From assembly GCF_001039355.2 (NCBI RefSeq), contig NW_019775610.1, positions 100,269 to 164,268 of the forward strand: DNA of 64,000 nucleotides. The letters are read 5' to 3'. Both the position numbers and the translations under genes were made by a program. Positions within the stretch are counted from its first letter, which is position 1. Each line of letters starts with the position of its first letter. Below the pieces are notes generated by a model, which was given only the letters and a program-made list of their open reading frames with translations, did not search any database and had not been told where the DNA came from. The stretch comes from Lingula anatina (Eukaryota; Brachiopoda; Lingulata; Lingulida; Lingulidae). Of this stretch, positions 31,027 through 43,357 are shown one piece after another.

Positions 31027-34000
31027 ATGTACACCTTAAAATGGTTACCAGACCAAATTGCAGGCAATAGTAAAATTGAACTAAAGAATGTAAAGATTAT
31101 TCAATCTCAAAGGAATCACTGACCATAAATATTACATCACATGGTTAAAGAGAAATGTCCCAAACTGGTACCAACCACAGGTGAAAGGATAGTAATTTGG
31201 AATAATGGGAATTCACCTTCCTGTCAGATATTAGGATATGTGCACCGAAAAGAGAGAGAGAGAGAGACAGCAACATGCAAGGGCACACAAAAAAAAAATA
31301 TATTACCTTTTTCAAGAAACAAAAGAAGCTACATAACAATTAATTCTGACATTGTTTCTAGACTATCATCATTTAATTTAATGATACCATAAAAATACCA
31401 CAGCTATTGAGCAAAAATTCTAGGTGTCAGGGGCAACACCATTACTAATAGTTAAGTGGTATTTAGTGACATGTCAGAGAGTTCTGACATTTATGAGAAT
31501 AAAAATTCAAAAATTGGCAAATTTTTACCAATTCGGTTTAAAGTGGATTTTAATGTTTTCACAGAAACCATTTTTGTTCATATTCAGTAAATAGACTGCA
31601 ATACCCAATTACTTCCTACCTGAGTCACAAAGAACATTTCTCACAAGATATTTAAAAAGAAATTTTTCTGGCTTCTCTATGCACAATTCTGTGCTGTCAA
31701 GCAAGAATTTTTGAAAAAAAAAAGCCGTCATTACCCATCTGGCCTCTGGTTCAGAATAATACCCCATTATGTCAAGCTACTGTAAGTGATCAGCAGGATG
31801 AACATTAGCTACAGGAATTGAAATCAAATGTCTATTTCTTACAGACAGAACTAAAAAACTGTCATCAAAGCCCTTCTTTTTTTCATCTCAATGTATCTTA
31901 AATGTCATAATATGAAGTTAATGCTATTGCAAAAACAAGCAATCTCAAAGCTTGTTGTATCGAGTTCATCACTTCTCTGTTTGAGCAATAATCAAAAATG
32001 ATGACAGTACTTCTGTAGGTGAAATAATTTATGTCTTTACAATGAACTAATTACAAATTTAGTTTCAACTATAAGAAATTATTCATAGCTGTATCAAAAT
32101 ATTTATTATTAAAATAATTTAATAAAATTATTTCATTCTTTGGCCACATCAATTTCATAAGCATCACATCATCCTTACCATGACATAAACATAAGGTTTC
32201 GCCATAAGTTTACTTGAACTATTAGGAAGCGTCTACAGCAGCAGATATCCAGTGAGTACAAAATGTGCCTAAATGACTTGGTACTTTCCTTCCTCTTGCA
32301 TTTTAGATGATGATGCCATTTTCAAGGACGATAGTTGGTAGACAAGATAAACGATCCAGTGAAGCCAAATTACACTTGCCATGCATCCATCACTGAAATA
32401 TTCATACCTTAATCTAGCTCTAAGACCCAAATTACGTGTACATTGTACAGATTGATGATCTAAGTAAATTCTACTCAGTAAATTTAATAACATGCAGGCT
32501 CATATATTTTTCATAATAACATGTATACCACAGCCATAGGTGGTTGGTGGTCCTGTTTGGATTCAAAGTGTCTAACTTATCAGCTTATAAGTTGGATTCT
32601 ATTCTGAGATATTGGAGGTATATACTGTAGCTACATATATTTTAAGTATCTAAGGGTTGTTTTAATTCGTGCAAGTTGACTTTTCATTTACAAAATGATT
32701 TCTCAAGGTCTTTTGAGAGAGACCTTAAAAGAATGCATTATTGATTAGTCTGAAGACAGTGTTACACAGTTTATACCACTAAGTTGAATTCAGCATATCG
32801 CCAATACATTTATTACTACAATTCTACAGTGAAGGATGTGTTACACATCATCCAGTATGTATTATTACTGTACTGATGGAATTTTCGACATCCACATTGT
32901 GTTGATATGATGTATAGGTATGCACACTTCGATGTGACCTTTGTCCATCAAAACACTTTTGACAGTTGAGACCTTTTGGACAAAAATCATGTGGTGTCCA
33001 GACAGACAATGGAAGCAAATTTCTGTACAAATGTCAGTGGAAGTAGGTAAATTAAATTAAATGGATTCATTATGCAAGGAATAATGTTCAAAGAGCAGAA
33101 GGATGTAAAAATGTACAAAGCATCAATGCCTTATATATAAATATATATGAAAAAGATTATCAGCTGATCAGAAATAGCACATATTTTTCTACCAAACTGA
33201 AATTGCACAGCCATCCTCAGTAAAGATGTCCAGTCATAGCACAGGCAAAAAAAGAAGTCAACAAAGAACTCAAAAATTATGATTAAAAGTTTATTGATAG
33301 AATTACAAGACAATACTTAAAGCAGTGCAAAAATATAAAACAAATCATAAACTAAGCAATCCTGATTATGTGAAAAAACTCTGAAAAGTTTAAAGGGATA
33401 GCTCATGGGATCTTATATCAAGATATAATTAATATCTTTAAAAAAACACAACCTCATCTTTAACTTATTTATTTTCATAATAACACAGATGAGCATTTGT
33501 ATTGCATTTATTTTCACTTCCCGCTAACTGCAACATTACTCCATTTATTATTACTGGCAAATGACATAGAAACAGAAAAAACCCACAAGCTGTCGCTTTA
33601 ATGCCAACACATTTGGTTTTACATAATTTCATAAATAATAAAGAATGATATGGAACATTATAAACCATGCAAACACTCTCGACAATAAAAGCCAACATAT
33701 ATTTTAGGTAGAATAGTGTATATTTTTGCGCTTGAACAACTCCAGTATTAGTCTCAGTCTGCATGCACTGGGTATTTTACTTATACAGAGGATATATACT
33801 GAATTTGCTGAATTTAACAAACTTTTTTTGCAAAGATCTTTTTATCAGTTCCAGAAACATGTACGTGTAATTAATACACTACAATGTCACTGTCCTGACA
33901 GCATGCTCCAATACCTGTGAGACAAGATTTGTGCAGATCTAAATAATCCTGTCTAAACTCTCTTAATTCCTTCGTCTTCTCATTTTCGATCTGTCCTTCA

Positions 34001-34086
34001 ATGGCTGAGAAGACCGCAGCTCCCATCACAACGAAAAACACGTAACTTACTACTAAAATTAAGAACTTTTTAGTGCTGCGTTCCAT
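21768..34086 (-). CDS. TWIK-type two-pore-domain potassium channel with alternative first coding exons
   Basis: Shared exons: 26514-26654, 23045-23443, 21768-22030. They join either exon A (33915-34086, ATG at 34086; 324 aa) or exon B (29195-29438, first ATG at 29381; 329 aa). Both N-terminal exons encode TM1 and the start of the extracellular cap, with a cap cysteine (SCLT or SCIS), and both end in phase 1 at the same residue. Downstream: P1 with TTIGYGH, then PLSDGGKAFC, TM2-TM3, P2 with TTIGLGDYIPGE, TM4 and a hydrophilic tail. PLSDGGKAFC and GLGDYIPGE are typical of the KCNK1/6/7 group. The intron between the first two shared exons splits the Gly codon of GYG, a position I recall as common in K2P genes. 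Role: dimeric background K+ leak channel of the plasma or endosomal membrane. Exon B has an acceptor-like 5' edge at 29439, so it probably has an upstream leader exon that I could not find. Confidence 0.93.
22762..22952. mobile_element. inverted-repeat (MITE-like) element in the K2P last intron
   Basis: About 45 bases at 22762-22806 are repeated inverted at 22907-22952; the shared core is gaatcccctc with gatc and cct blocks around it, roughly 80 percent identical by eye. A 100-base spacer separates the arms. No coding capacity. Confidence 0.55.
25941..25982. repeat. GATA-type microsatellite
   Basis: Short run of GATA/AATA units with interruptions, within a K2P intron. Confidence 0.8.
27004..27052. 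repeat. (TA)n microsatellite
   Basis: About 24 uninterrupted TA units in a K2P intron. The open frame it creates is an artefact of the repeat. Confidence 0.95.
28819..28857. repeat. (CA)n(TA)n microsatellite
   Basis: About 16 CA units followed by a few TA units, in the K2P intron just downstream of alternative exon B. Confidence 0.9.
30391..30416. repeat. poly-A tract
   Basis: Some 25 consecutive A bases on the plus strand inside a K2P intron. I see no retroelement body attached to it. Confidence 0.85.
30989..31021. repeat. (CA)n microsatellite
   Basis: About 16 CA units preceded by imperfect CACG units, in a K2P intron. Confidence 0.9.
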
Positions 34087-36821
34087 AGTGCTCAGCGATG
34101 AATATAGATCAATGCATCAGATACAACGGACATTAACGCCATCAGCAGCAACACATCTCTACTTCAGCGATTTCTTTAAACAATCTTGCTACGCGCTTAT
34201 CGATTGAGTGGAAACAGCAATTTGTATCATTTCGTAAAGTTGACTTCACTCCGCGAGACTAAATTCCCTAAGAAGACAGAGAAGGAAAGGCGTTCAGTTT
34301 ATAGATATAAGGAAAAGAAAATAATCAGTCTTATACTGGGCCATTATAAATGGATAAAAATAGCTTTGTTTTGTCTTATAACTGTAATATGTTGATTTTC
34401 ATTTTACTCTGATAACCGGAAGTGGAGCATAAATATGACCAGGAAGTACATTTCGATTTAGCGCGGGAGGCAGCGCGAGAGTCAATTGTGAAATATTTTC
34501 GCAGTATTTTACGTCGTTATTGAGTTGATTTGGGGTATGTCACATTGGTCGGTGTAGAATTATTAAGAGCAAATTTTAGTGATATCAATATATTTTATAT
34601 GGGCCTCTTTACCATCCAGATTCACGTAAGTACCAAGTTATAGAGCACTTCACCTTAGTCTGGAAACTCAAACCAACTCAACATGATTCTTTCTGGTGAA
34701 TTTATACGGGCATCCATGTATAAATAAACAGATAGTCACATATAAATAAGCTGTCTAAATTATTTAGCTATTGCATTTAGGTCCTGATCGAGATATATTC
34801 ATGTGTTCAATTAATGACATTTTTTCGGGACATTTTCAAAAATAATCAAGTTCCCATGTACTGTACATGTACTAGTAGGTTGCCCAGTTTTGATTAGTAG
34901 CCCCAAAATTTTGTCACAGACACTTCATATTTAACAGAAAACAAGCATGGGAGCTTGGCATTTACATCATTTATTTCTTTCTAGAAATAACTTGAGCAGA
35001 GTAATATGCATGTGAAATAGGCAAAGTGAAGGAATTTTGGTCAGCTGATATGAGAAAATGCAAATAATTGCAATTTGGGCTGAATACATGTATTGGCCTT
35101 ATGCATCAGGTGATGTACATGTAGAACTAGAGAAAAAAGGGCATGCTAGACAAAATGCTTTAGTGTTTGTGCACAATTGTATTTGGTCTTTTTCTTTCTA
35201 TATGAAATTCACCTGAAAAGTTTATCCCTAAAATTTCCATCTTTCCAAGATTGCCTATGTGGTAATATCCTAGTCATATGTCAATGTAGTTCAGTAGTTG
35301 AGAAGTAATTAAGCAGCACTCATTGTTAAAACAGATACAATTTCATACAAATCTTGTAAGACACGTTTTATATTGGTTTACAAAAACTATTGTCATCTAG
35401 AGGGGAATATAGAAGGCAGAAAGTTGCTATTCAAAATTCAATTTTGTTAGAACTTGGAATTCCTCTCTTAGGTTATTCTTGATACGTATATTTCATGCAG
35501 AATATGATTATAACCTAACAGCATTTGTGACCTGCCTAACTCTCATTGACACAATTTTTCATGCAAGTTTTCAGATTAGGTTATTCTTGATACGTGTATT
35601 TCATGCAGAATACAATTATAACTCCTAACAGCATTTGTGACTGGCCTAAATTCCATTGACACCATTTTTCATGCAAGTTTTCAGATTTGATATTGGTATG
35701 TATGTTCCATTTATGTTGCAAACCCAAAGATTGCTTGGCTCTCTAACTTGACACTTACTGTACTTACATGAGTTTATAGACACTTTTCTACAATTGTTGA
35801 CAAATTCTGAATGTGAACTTTTAATACTACTAACTAATCCATACATTAACATGAATAATGAAACCCCTGCTATGACTAAACCAGTGGAAACCTTTAGTAC
35901 TCATAAGATTGCTTGACCATGATTCAAATTGCACATATTCATTCATTAACTTTTGTTACAGATCAGTTCATTTCAGGTGCATCAGCAGATATAGGATATC
36001 AAGAAATTGGAGGGGTGGGGAGAAAATTGGCAACTTTAACAATTCAAGTAGAAAGATTATTACTATAACTTTTCATAGACAAAATGAATTTTTCGTACCA
36101 TGATAATTATTAAAAGCAGTTTGTAGGATGTGTTAAATATTTTTTTCTACCTGTACTTGCAAAGTTTAAGTTATCAGGCACTTCTGTTGACCATTGAAAA
36201 AAAAATCATTATCTGCAAACAGAACCTTGCAACCTTTTCCCCTTACCTCTCACCTCCATGTATTGCACACTGTTGAAAAGCCAAGCTTTTTGTAACTGAT
36301 TGAGATAAGATTAGAGAAAATGCATCCACTCATATGTATCAATATCACCTGGGTATCACCTGCCAGTGATAAACAACTGTTGTAGCAAGACAGACCACTG
36401 TTGTCAGCAGATAAGATAATCTGTTGGTCCTGCAACTTTAAATAGCCATTCCAAAAGTCATATACCACTAGCTGCATGCACAGATANACAGTAAACTGGT
36501 GATATAACCGTTATAATATCAAACTGTTGCTGTTAGAGAGTTTGGAATCTCTGCTATACATGTTTTTCTAAAAGAAAATTATATTGTCTAAAGAATTGTC
36601 GATATATCTTTCTCTTGTTTTGTTAATTCTTCAATGCCCCCTCCCCTCCCCCATAAAAAAAGGAAAGAAAAAATAAAAACATTTGTATGATTTTAAAAAG
36701 TGTATGAATAAAATGAAAATGTGGGTTGTCTTTGCCCAGGCTAAACTGAAAGCTTTGTTACGCTAGTTGCACTTTTTAAAATTTTTTAAAATTATTTTCA
36801 GGTAAACACTGAAAGTTGAAA
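34087..36821. promoter_or_regulatory. head-to-head spacer of K2P exon A and LRR1, with probable LRR1 leader exon
   Basis: The first 500 bases are richer in CpG (for example gcgcgggaggcagcgcgag near 34461) and are the likely promoter for both the K2P exon A transcript and LRR1. A canonical donor CAC|GTAAGT sits at 34626, and an acceptor TTTTCAG at 36795-36801 lies 20 bases before the LRR1 ATG. A non-coding LRR1 leader exon ending at 34625 is therefore likely (inference). A diverged tandem duplication lies at 35469-35686; the rest is AT-rich with no supported gene. Confidence 0.5.
35469..35686. repeat. two-unit tandem duplication, about 108-110 bp per unit
   Basis: Unit 1 (35469-35576) and unit 2 (35577-35686) both begin taggttattcttgatacgt and end tttttcatgcaagttttcag, with scattered substitutions and small indels. 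No coding content. Confidence 0.85.
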
Positions 36822-39800
36822 ATGCGTATCACATGTGAAGCAGATATTGGCAACAGGCTTCTTCCCTCATTTAACATGAGAGGGAAAACCAAGTTTACCA
36901 GAACTCAGTTATCAGTTGGCAAGAAGCCTTCAGCCAGTGGGGAGAGCAAGGAAGGGGTGGTCTATCTTATGATGTGCACTGCAAAAGATAGGAATGGGAC
37001 CAAATATGTGGTAACTGATATTTCAAAACAACCAACTGATCAAGTTATTGCTAGATATTTAAGTATATTTTGTTCATTGCATTATAATGTATGTCATAGC
37101 TCTGTTTTTTCATAGTTCCGTGAATTATTTGTAAAACTGGATGAAGTGCTTTGGACGGTATAAGGTAGTAATTATGATGAGTTGACATGTTGTTTACAGT
37201 GATTACCAGTTCTTTGGTCTAAAATGTTAAAACACCCGAAAATGGAAACGGTAGTTTGACTTAAAAGATATGTAGAGGAAATTAATTGCACACTCATGGT
37301 TTACCTGGTTTGATGTTAGAATTAACATAAAATAAAAAAAAAATGACTAGCCATAAACTGTATTTACCTTCTTTCTTCAGCTTAAAAACAATATTGAACA
37401 GCTGTTTATGAAGTTTATTGATGAAGGAAAGGCTACAATTAGACTAAAGGACCCACCACATGACATATGTTTGTGTAAAGTAAGTCATCAGGGCCCAGTT
37501 TCATAAAGGACGTTTAGCACTAACCAGTGTTTAAGTCTTACCAGTGGATAAATTCTCCTAACACCCGTTAACTAAACAATAGTTGAAATTGTGTTTCATA
37601 AACAGAGTTTAAACAACCGTTTAGTTAACTGAACTTAAAATATTTTATCCAGTAAAACACAGGACAGTTAACTAACTGGCTGATATGAAACACAATTTTA
37701 ACCATCTTTCAGTTAACGGGTGTTAGGAGAATTTATCCACTGCCGACTGGTTAGTGCTAAACGTCCGTTATAAAACTGGGCCCAGGTAGTTATTTATTAA
37801 TCAATTAATTCATTATTTCCATGGTTGTCTGAATTAAATTGCTCTATGTTTGATTATTTACATGTTGGCTATGGATGCTGTTCTTCAAGGATTTTGTAAC
37901 TTTGAAATGTGAGCTGCTCACCTGATTATCTTCCTAAAGAATTGCAAATTCTGTTTTTTATTAAAAAAATATTTATTTATTTATTGAGGGGGAAACATGG
38001 TAAATCTTAAAATTATCATCACCAAGGCATTCTCTGTATCTTTAATTAGAACTGATACGTCATAGAAAGACAATTATTTAAAATCATATGACATCTCCTC
38101 TTCAGTGCCATTACTTTTGGAAGTTGTTGAATTACAGTAGACTTTGGCCCTGGAAAATTTGTGCGAGTTCCACAAAGATTGGATAAGAGCAGTAGTCACA
38201 AGTTACATCTGACATCAAAGAGAAATCCATTTCACAAAATTTGTTCAAGATCGAGGATAATTTAGTTAATAAGATGACCAGTTAAGTGGAGTTTACTGTA
38301 AAATAAGTATATAAAAACTGTGAAATTCATATTTAAAATGAATTTATGAATATTACAAAAATATATCTACTTGCAGGCAGACCCCATACAGTTGAAGAGT
38401 TTTCTAAATGTTGTGAAGGTGGGAGCTTTGGGTAGAGATCTTGGTAACATTACCCTGTCCACACTTGCCCCAGCATCAGCCAAACAAGTCGAAAAACCAA
38501 AGACCAGAATGACCATATTGAAGCGCAAAGACTACCCCCTGACTACGGGGTTCCCTAGCAGTCTGGAGTTTCTAACCATTAATGGGTGCTCCCTCAAGAA
38601 GGTTGATTCTAGAATTATTCAGTTGAAACATCTGAGCCATTTAAACCTCAGTGGGAATTGTCTCACCAGCCTGCCCGTTGCATTAGGAGAGCTACAGCAT
38701 TTAACTGAACTTGATGTCAGTGACAACCAAATTGAGCAGTTTCCACAACCACTTGGTGACAGTAGTCTCAGAAACTCCTTGACTTTTCTGAACATCAGTA
38801 AGAACAAACTTAAGTTTTTGCCCCCTTCATTTTGTGCTCTCTCAAGTTTGGTGACTTTGAATATGAATGAAAACCAACTTCAGTGCCTGCCAGCTAGGTT
38901 TGGTCATTTATTAAAGCTACGATTCTTGTCAGCTGCCAAAAACAGTTTAAAGACTTTACCAGGAACTTTTACACAGTTACTGTTAGAAAAACTTGACTTG
39001 TATTGTAATGAGTTCTTGCTGGAGGGACCTGCCACTGCTGTGGACAAATTGTCATTTCCATCACTTCTAGAATGTGCAGCAAGGTCAATTAAGAAAGGAA
39101 GGCAAGTTGATTAGCATGATCTAGCATAGTTTGAGTTTTTTCAATGATCTCATCAATAATAGTGCTGTTAATTTGTTCCTCTGAGCTTACATATCTGCAA
39201 TGTAATTGACTTCATCAATACACTTAGTTGATGACAGATATCTAGAATTTTATTTTAAAAAAAAAGGATAGAGAAAAAAGCTCATGTAGCCTTCTCACAA
39301 ACTTCATTTGACAGCAGCCATACATTTGAGATTTATTTCTATTAACTGTGGTCATTAATTCCTACATTTTTCTGTGACATCAGGTAGCCTTGAAATATTT
39401 AGATAATTGCAAATGGAGAAGAGATCTAGTTAACAGAATCCATTCTGTGATGTTTTACCTTTCTACTTGATTTACAGTATACCAAGGTTACCATTTACAG
39501 TATACCAAGGTTACCATTTCTCCTGTAAAATATTATCACTATATTTGGATTATACCAATAATGTCATCGCTGTTCTGTCTTCCAGAGTGCAACATACTGA
39601 AGAAGATCTGCCACCGATGTTATTGCACTTCCTGAAGTCAGCAAAACTTTGTTTGTGTGGTGGCTACTGCTTCACCTCATTTGTCCACTACTTGGCCAGG
39701 TTTGACCTTCGCACAATAGCCAGCGATGTGGTCAGTCTGGACGCTGGTGGACGGTACACTGCTCCAGTTGAGGGCTTCCTTTGTTCGCAAAGGTGTTATC

Positions 39801-39850
39801 AAGAGTATCAGAAAAGACCTTTTGCTACCATGTGGGGAAAAAGAACATAA
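36822..39850 (+). CDS. LRR1: leucine-rich repeat protein 1 (CUL2 substrate receptor)
   Basis: Four coding exons: 36822-37010, 37381-37479, 38377-39101, 39586-39850; 425 aa (human 414). The N-terminal third is a PH-like domain (IEQLFMKFIDEGKATIRLK). EKPKTRMTI and KDYPL follow, then about five leucine-rich repeats (LSHLNLSGNCLTSLP, LTELDVSDNQIEQFP and so on). After them comes SLLECAARSI, which aligns with the degenerate BC box, and the Cys-rich end KLCLCGGYCFTSF. Family role: receptor of the CUL2 ubiquitin ligase that removes the CMG helicase from chromatin at replication termination. Exon 3 ends AAG|GCAAGT, a GC-AG intron, the only junction that keeps frame into exon 4. Intron 2 holds an inverted-repeat element. 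Confidence 0.95.
37491..37783. mobile_element. inverted-repeat (MITE-like) element in LRR1 intron 2
   Basis: The element starts gggcccagtttcataaa and ends with its near-complement ttataaaactgggccc. The arms run about 85-120 bases each: left about 37491-37600, right about 37665-37783. They share acgtttagcactaaccag and gataaattctcctaacaccc. No open frame. Almost the whole insert can form a hairpin. It begins 12 bases past the exon 2 donor. Confidence 0.75.
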
Positions 39851-40034
39851 TAGTTGGGGAATTTGCCAAGTTAGAAAAGGATATTTTTCTTTCTCAGGTT
39901 TTTGAGTTTTGTGGGTTACACAAAAATGATTCCTAATGCAAGTCATTGTGATAGATGTGATGTATTAGACATTGCTTGGGCTGATCTAAGGCATTTTTAT
40001 TCTATTTGATGAAAAACTACAGCTATAAAAGTGG

Positions 40035-40040
40035 AATAAA
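40035..40040 (+). terminator. polyadenylation signal AATAAA for LRR1
   Basis: Canonical AATAAA 185 bases after the LRR1 stop codon, the first good candidate downstream. Confidence 0.6.
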
Positions 40041-40838
40041 GGCTTTATTTAATAAGTTTTGAAAAAGCATTTTATCTTTTTTTATAAGATTTTTTACAGC
40101 TTGCATCAAAAATTGTTTTAATATTTCTGTATGGTTACGTATATTTGTTATATCAAGTGTCAATAAATTATTTGTATGAAAATCTTTTAGATCGCAAACA
40201 GTTGTCAACAAAATCATTTTGCTAGCAGTGTACAGTATATGAGCAGTATGCTTTTATGTGCTCTGGTAGCTACAGATCGCTTTTTACCTGCAATAATGTC
40301 TAGTGGCTAGTAATTAGCATGCAAACTACAGAAGAGAACCTTTTGAATATGTTCCAAATAGGAAGTTTCTTGGACGCCAGCACATTACAATAATTTTTTG
40401 AAAAAACTAATTGAATTAATTAGTGGTATAACTTCTATGATTATTTCTAAAATATTTTAATAAAAAAACCGGACCAACATTTATATAATAATATATTGCT
40501 TTGTGTGCTTGAAGTACACAGGATAATTCGCATAGCTCGTTTACTCTGTGACCGGACACTGACGAAAATACCACAGTTGACATTGTTCATGTAATTTTGG
40601 CTATTATCAAAGAAAACGTACTACTTGTGCAATAATTCGTTTTATGAAGTGAGTAATGCGGAGTGTACAGTGTGCATATATTTTTGCTGTAAAATGCAAG
40701 TTTTTTAAACTTCCAATGTTCAGGATTTGAAAGTGCACGCCAGCATCCCATGCTGTTATTTGTGCAAAATGTTAATGTTTGTAGAAAGGGGATCTGTCCC
40801 GACGTCTTATGTCTCTGCTAGCTGTTACATGAGAAATC
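40041..40838. other. convergent spacer between LRR1 and the disrupted coiled-coil gene
   Basis: About 800 bases, AT-rich at first and then of more even composition. I see no supported exon; it should include the 3' UTR of the minus-strand gene if that gene is still transcribed. Confidence 0.5.
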
Positions 40839-43275
40839 TTATACACCAGGACGGCGGGATGCTTCGGGCCCGTTTAACTGCTTGAGTTCTTGCTGAAAGC
40901 AAAGTTTAGTTTTGTCATCACTTAACAGTGACAATTAAGCAATTTAATTGACATAGTAAATTAATTATAAATGTATACTTTGAGTGATAATTTTTTTTTT
41001 TTTTTCGTATAAATCGTTGCAGTTAAAATACATGTATAAGGGAAAAAAGTGTGCCAAGGTATTCAACGTAATTTAGCCCGTTTAAAAACGTTATACTTCT
41101 AAAGTATGAGGGCTGGGTTTTCTGTTTAGGCAAAGTTCTATGATGTCAAGGGTGTAGTCACCATATGTGACATATGCATGCGTATTCTATTTTGTTTATA
41201 ACTTACTGCAGTGCGAGGATCTTCACTCGGAGGTAGATCTCCCATGCTGTCTCCGCTTTCTTCTTTGTCGTCGTCCGGGAAAGGCAAGAAGTAGCCCGCT
41301 TCTATTTCCTGCAACGGATTATTTTTTTGAAATTCTAATTTTTCGATCTTCACATTTTTTATAATAAGGATTAGGTACAAGAATGCACTAAAACTTGTTC
41401 TTTAATATCTTGGCATGTCTAAAAATGATTTTACAACTTTCGGTACAATTTTTGTAAGTTTGAATCAGTCTATGTTATCTTATCTAAATTCTTTCTTTTT
41501 TATTGTTATTGTATGATAATTTTCTTTCTAAGTAATTTTTTCTTTTGTTATTAACTTACCGTCGGCCTGTTCTTTTCATCACGATGTTGTCCACTTGATT
41601 CGATCATTTCAGGAGTCACGTCGAGCATGTTGGCTTTTTCACCATTTTCTCCGTTTTTCTCCAAAAATGTGTTTGATTGTGTGGGCTCGTAGTGGGAAAC
41701 CACCAACAACTCTTTCTCCTCTGCGCTTTTGCCATCTTGGCCAACTAGTGGACCGGTCATCTTGTGACCCTCTTCCAGTTCCCTATATTCCTATTTTGTA
41801 AAATCGAGTTCTTTCTTCAAACGTTCCATTTCGTCCTCTAGTTCGCTGATCATCATCAAAGCTGCATTATAAAAGACGACAGGCTTGGTATCACAGAATA
41901 ATCAGCTATATTTTTTCCATTGTATAATTATGTTATATGCAGTACACAATTGTAGTCATTATCAAGTAAAAAGCGGTGATGTCAATTAAATTATGAATGG
42001 GTACCTTTACAAGTTATCGTTATGAAAAATTCTAATCTTGAAAAGGCGTTTGAATGAATAATGTGACCTTAATCCGTCAAATAAACTATTTTACTATGAT
42101 CATTAATCCCCCTTGCGTTAAAATTTTTATATCATTTCTTTTATTTCATACATTTTGAATGAAAACAAAACTCATTTTGACACAATGGAAAAAGCCCCTA
42201 GTAATCACTAGATATAATGATGCAGCAACTTGGTATACTGGTACACTGCCAGATCTGTTTTCATGCTTATATGTTTTAATAAGGTTCGTTTAAGTTGTTA
42301 CTGCTGTAGACATGCCGCAGCTGCTACCTTTCCCGATAATAGGCACAGCGCCATCACGGGAGCAGTAGGAAAATCGATTTTAACATAAATCTCTTTTCTG
42401 TACCTTTAGTCGGAGTGAATTTACGTATATGTATTTCACAATGAAGTGTAGGCTACTGCTCTTATTTCAAATTTTGACTGAAACTATAAATCGGTCCCTA
42501 GCAAAAGAAAAGCAGATGATATGTAAGTTTTATGACATCATTACGACACACACATTTAGAAATTTACTTACGCAAAATATATTACCTTTCTTTTCTTCTT
42601 CTCTTAAATTCTGCTCCTCAAGATTATCAACGGTTTCTAACTTTCTTTTTTCATCAAGAACTTTTGGTGTCACTGCAAATAAATGAAAATCATTAACAGT
42701 TGAGGCAAAATCGTCTTCCACTGCCAAACAAAGTTTAATATTACAGAAGCTTTTAAATTCCTCTAAAATAAATTTTCACCAAACAAACTTATTGATCAGT
42801 ACTGTAACATCTCATTATACAAAATGTAGCAAGTGCGGGGAAATGACAGCTAAATTATGTATGCATCACCTGGCTTGCTCTCAATTATCTCTGGATTGTC
42901 CTGAATATTTTTGATGACCGCAGTAATCAAGGCAAGGTCGCCCGCGTGGTGGCCTTTGTAAGTTTTGTGAATTGTGCGCATGGCATCAGTAAGTTTTCGG
43001 AGATGTTCGCTGTCTTTCGTGTGCGGTTTGGCCGTTTCCTCTATCATCCCTGGTTTAGCAGTAGGCTGATTCTAATTAGAAAATAAAGACACTCTCTAAT
43101 TTTTCATAAGTTTGTGTGGGAATAACAGGTCGAAACTGTATCAACACACCCGAAAGAAATATCCGTGTCAGTGTTTATAAAAAAAAAGTGAAGTATCCCA
43201 AACAATGCAAACAGGTTGATATTGAGCTTATCTATCTTGCTTTCTGTCAGGATTGCAAAAGTCAAGTACAAAATG

Positions 43276-43357
<82 letters not shown>

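Noticed and set aside
39106-39112. GT donor at 39106 for LRR1 exon 3
   Set aside because: Joining from here to 39586 is out of frame and ends at once; the GC donor at 39102 gives the conserved join.
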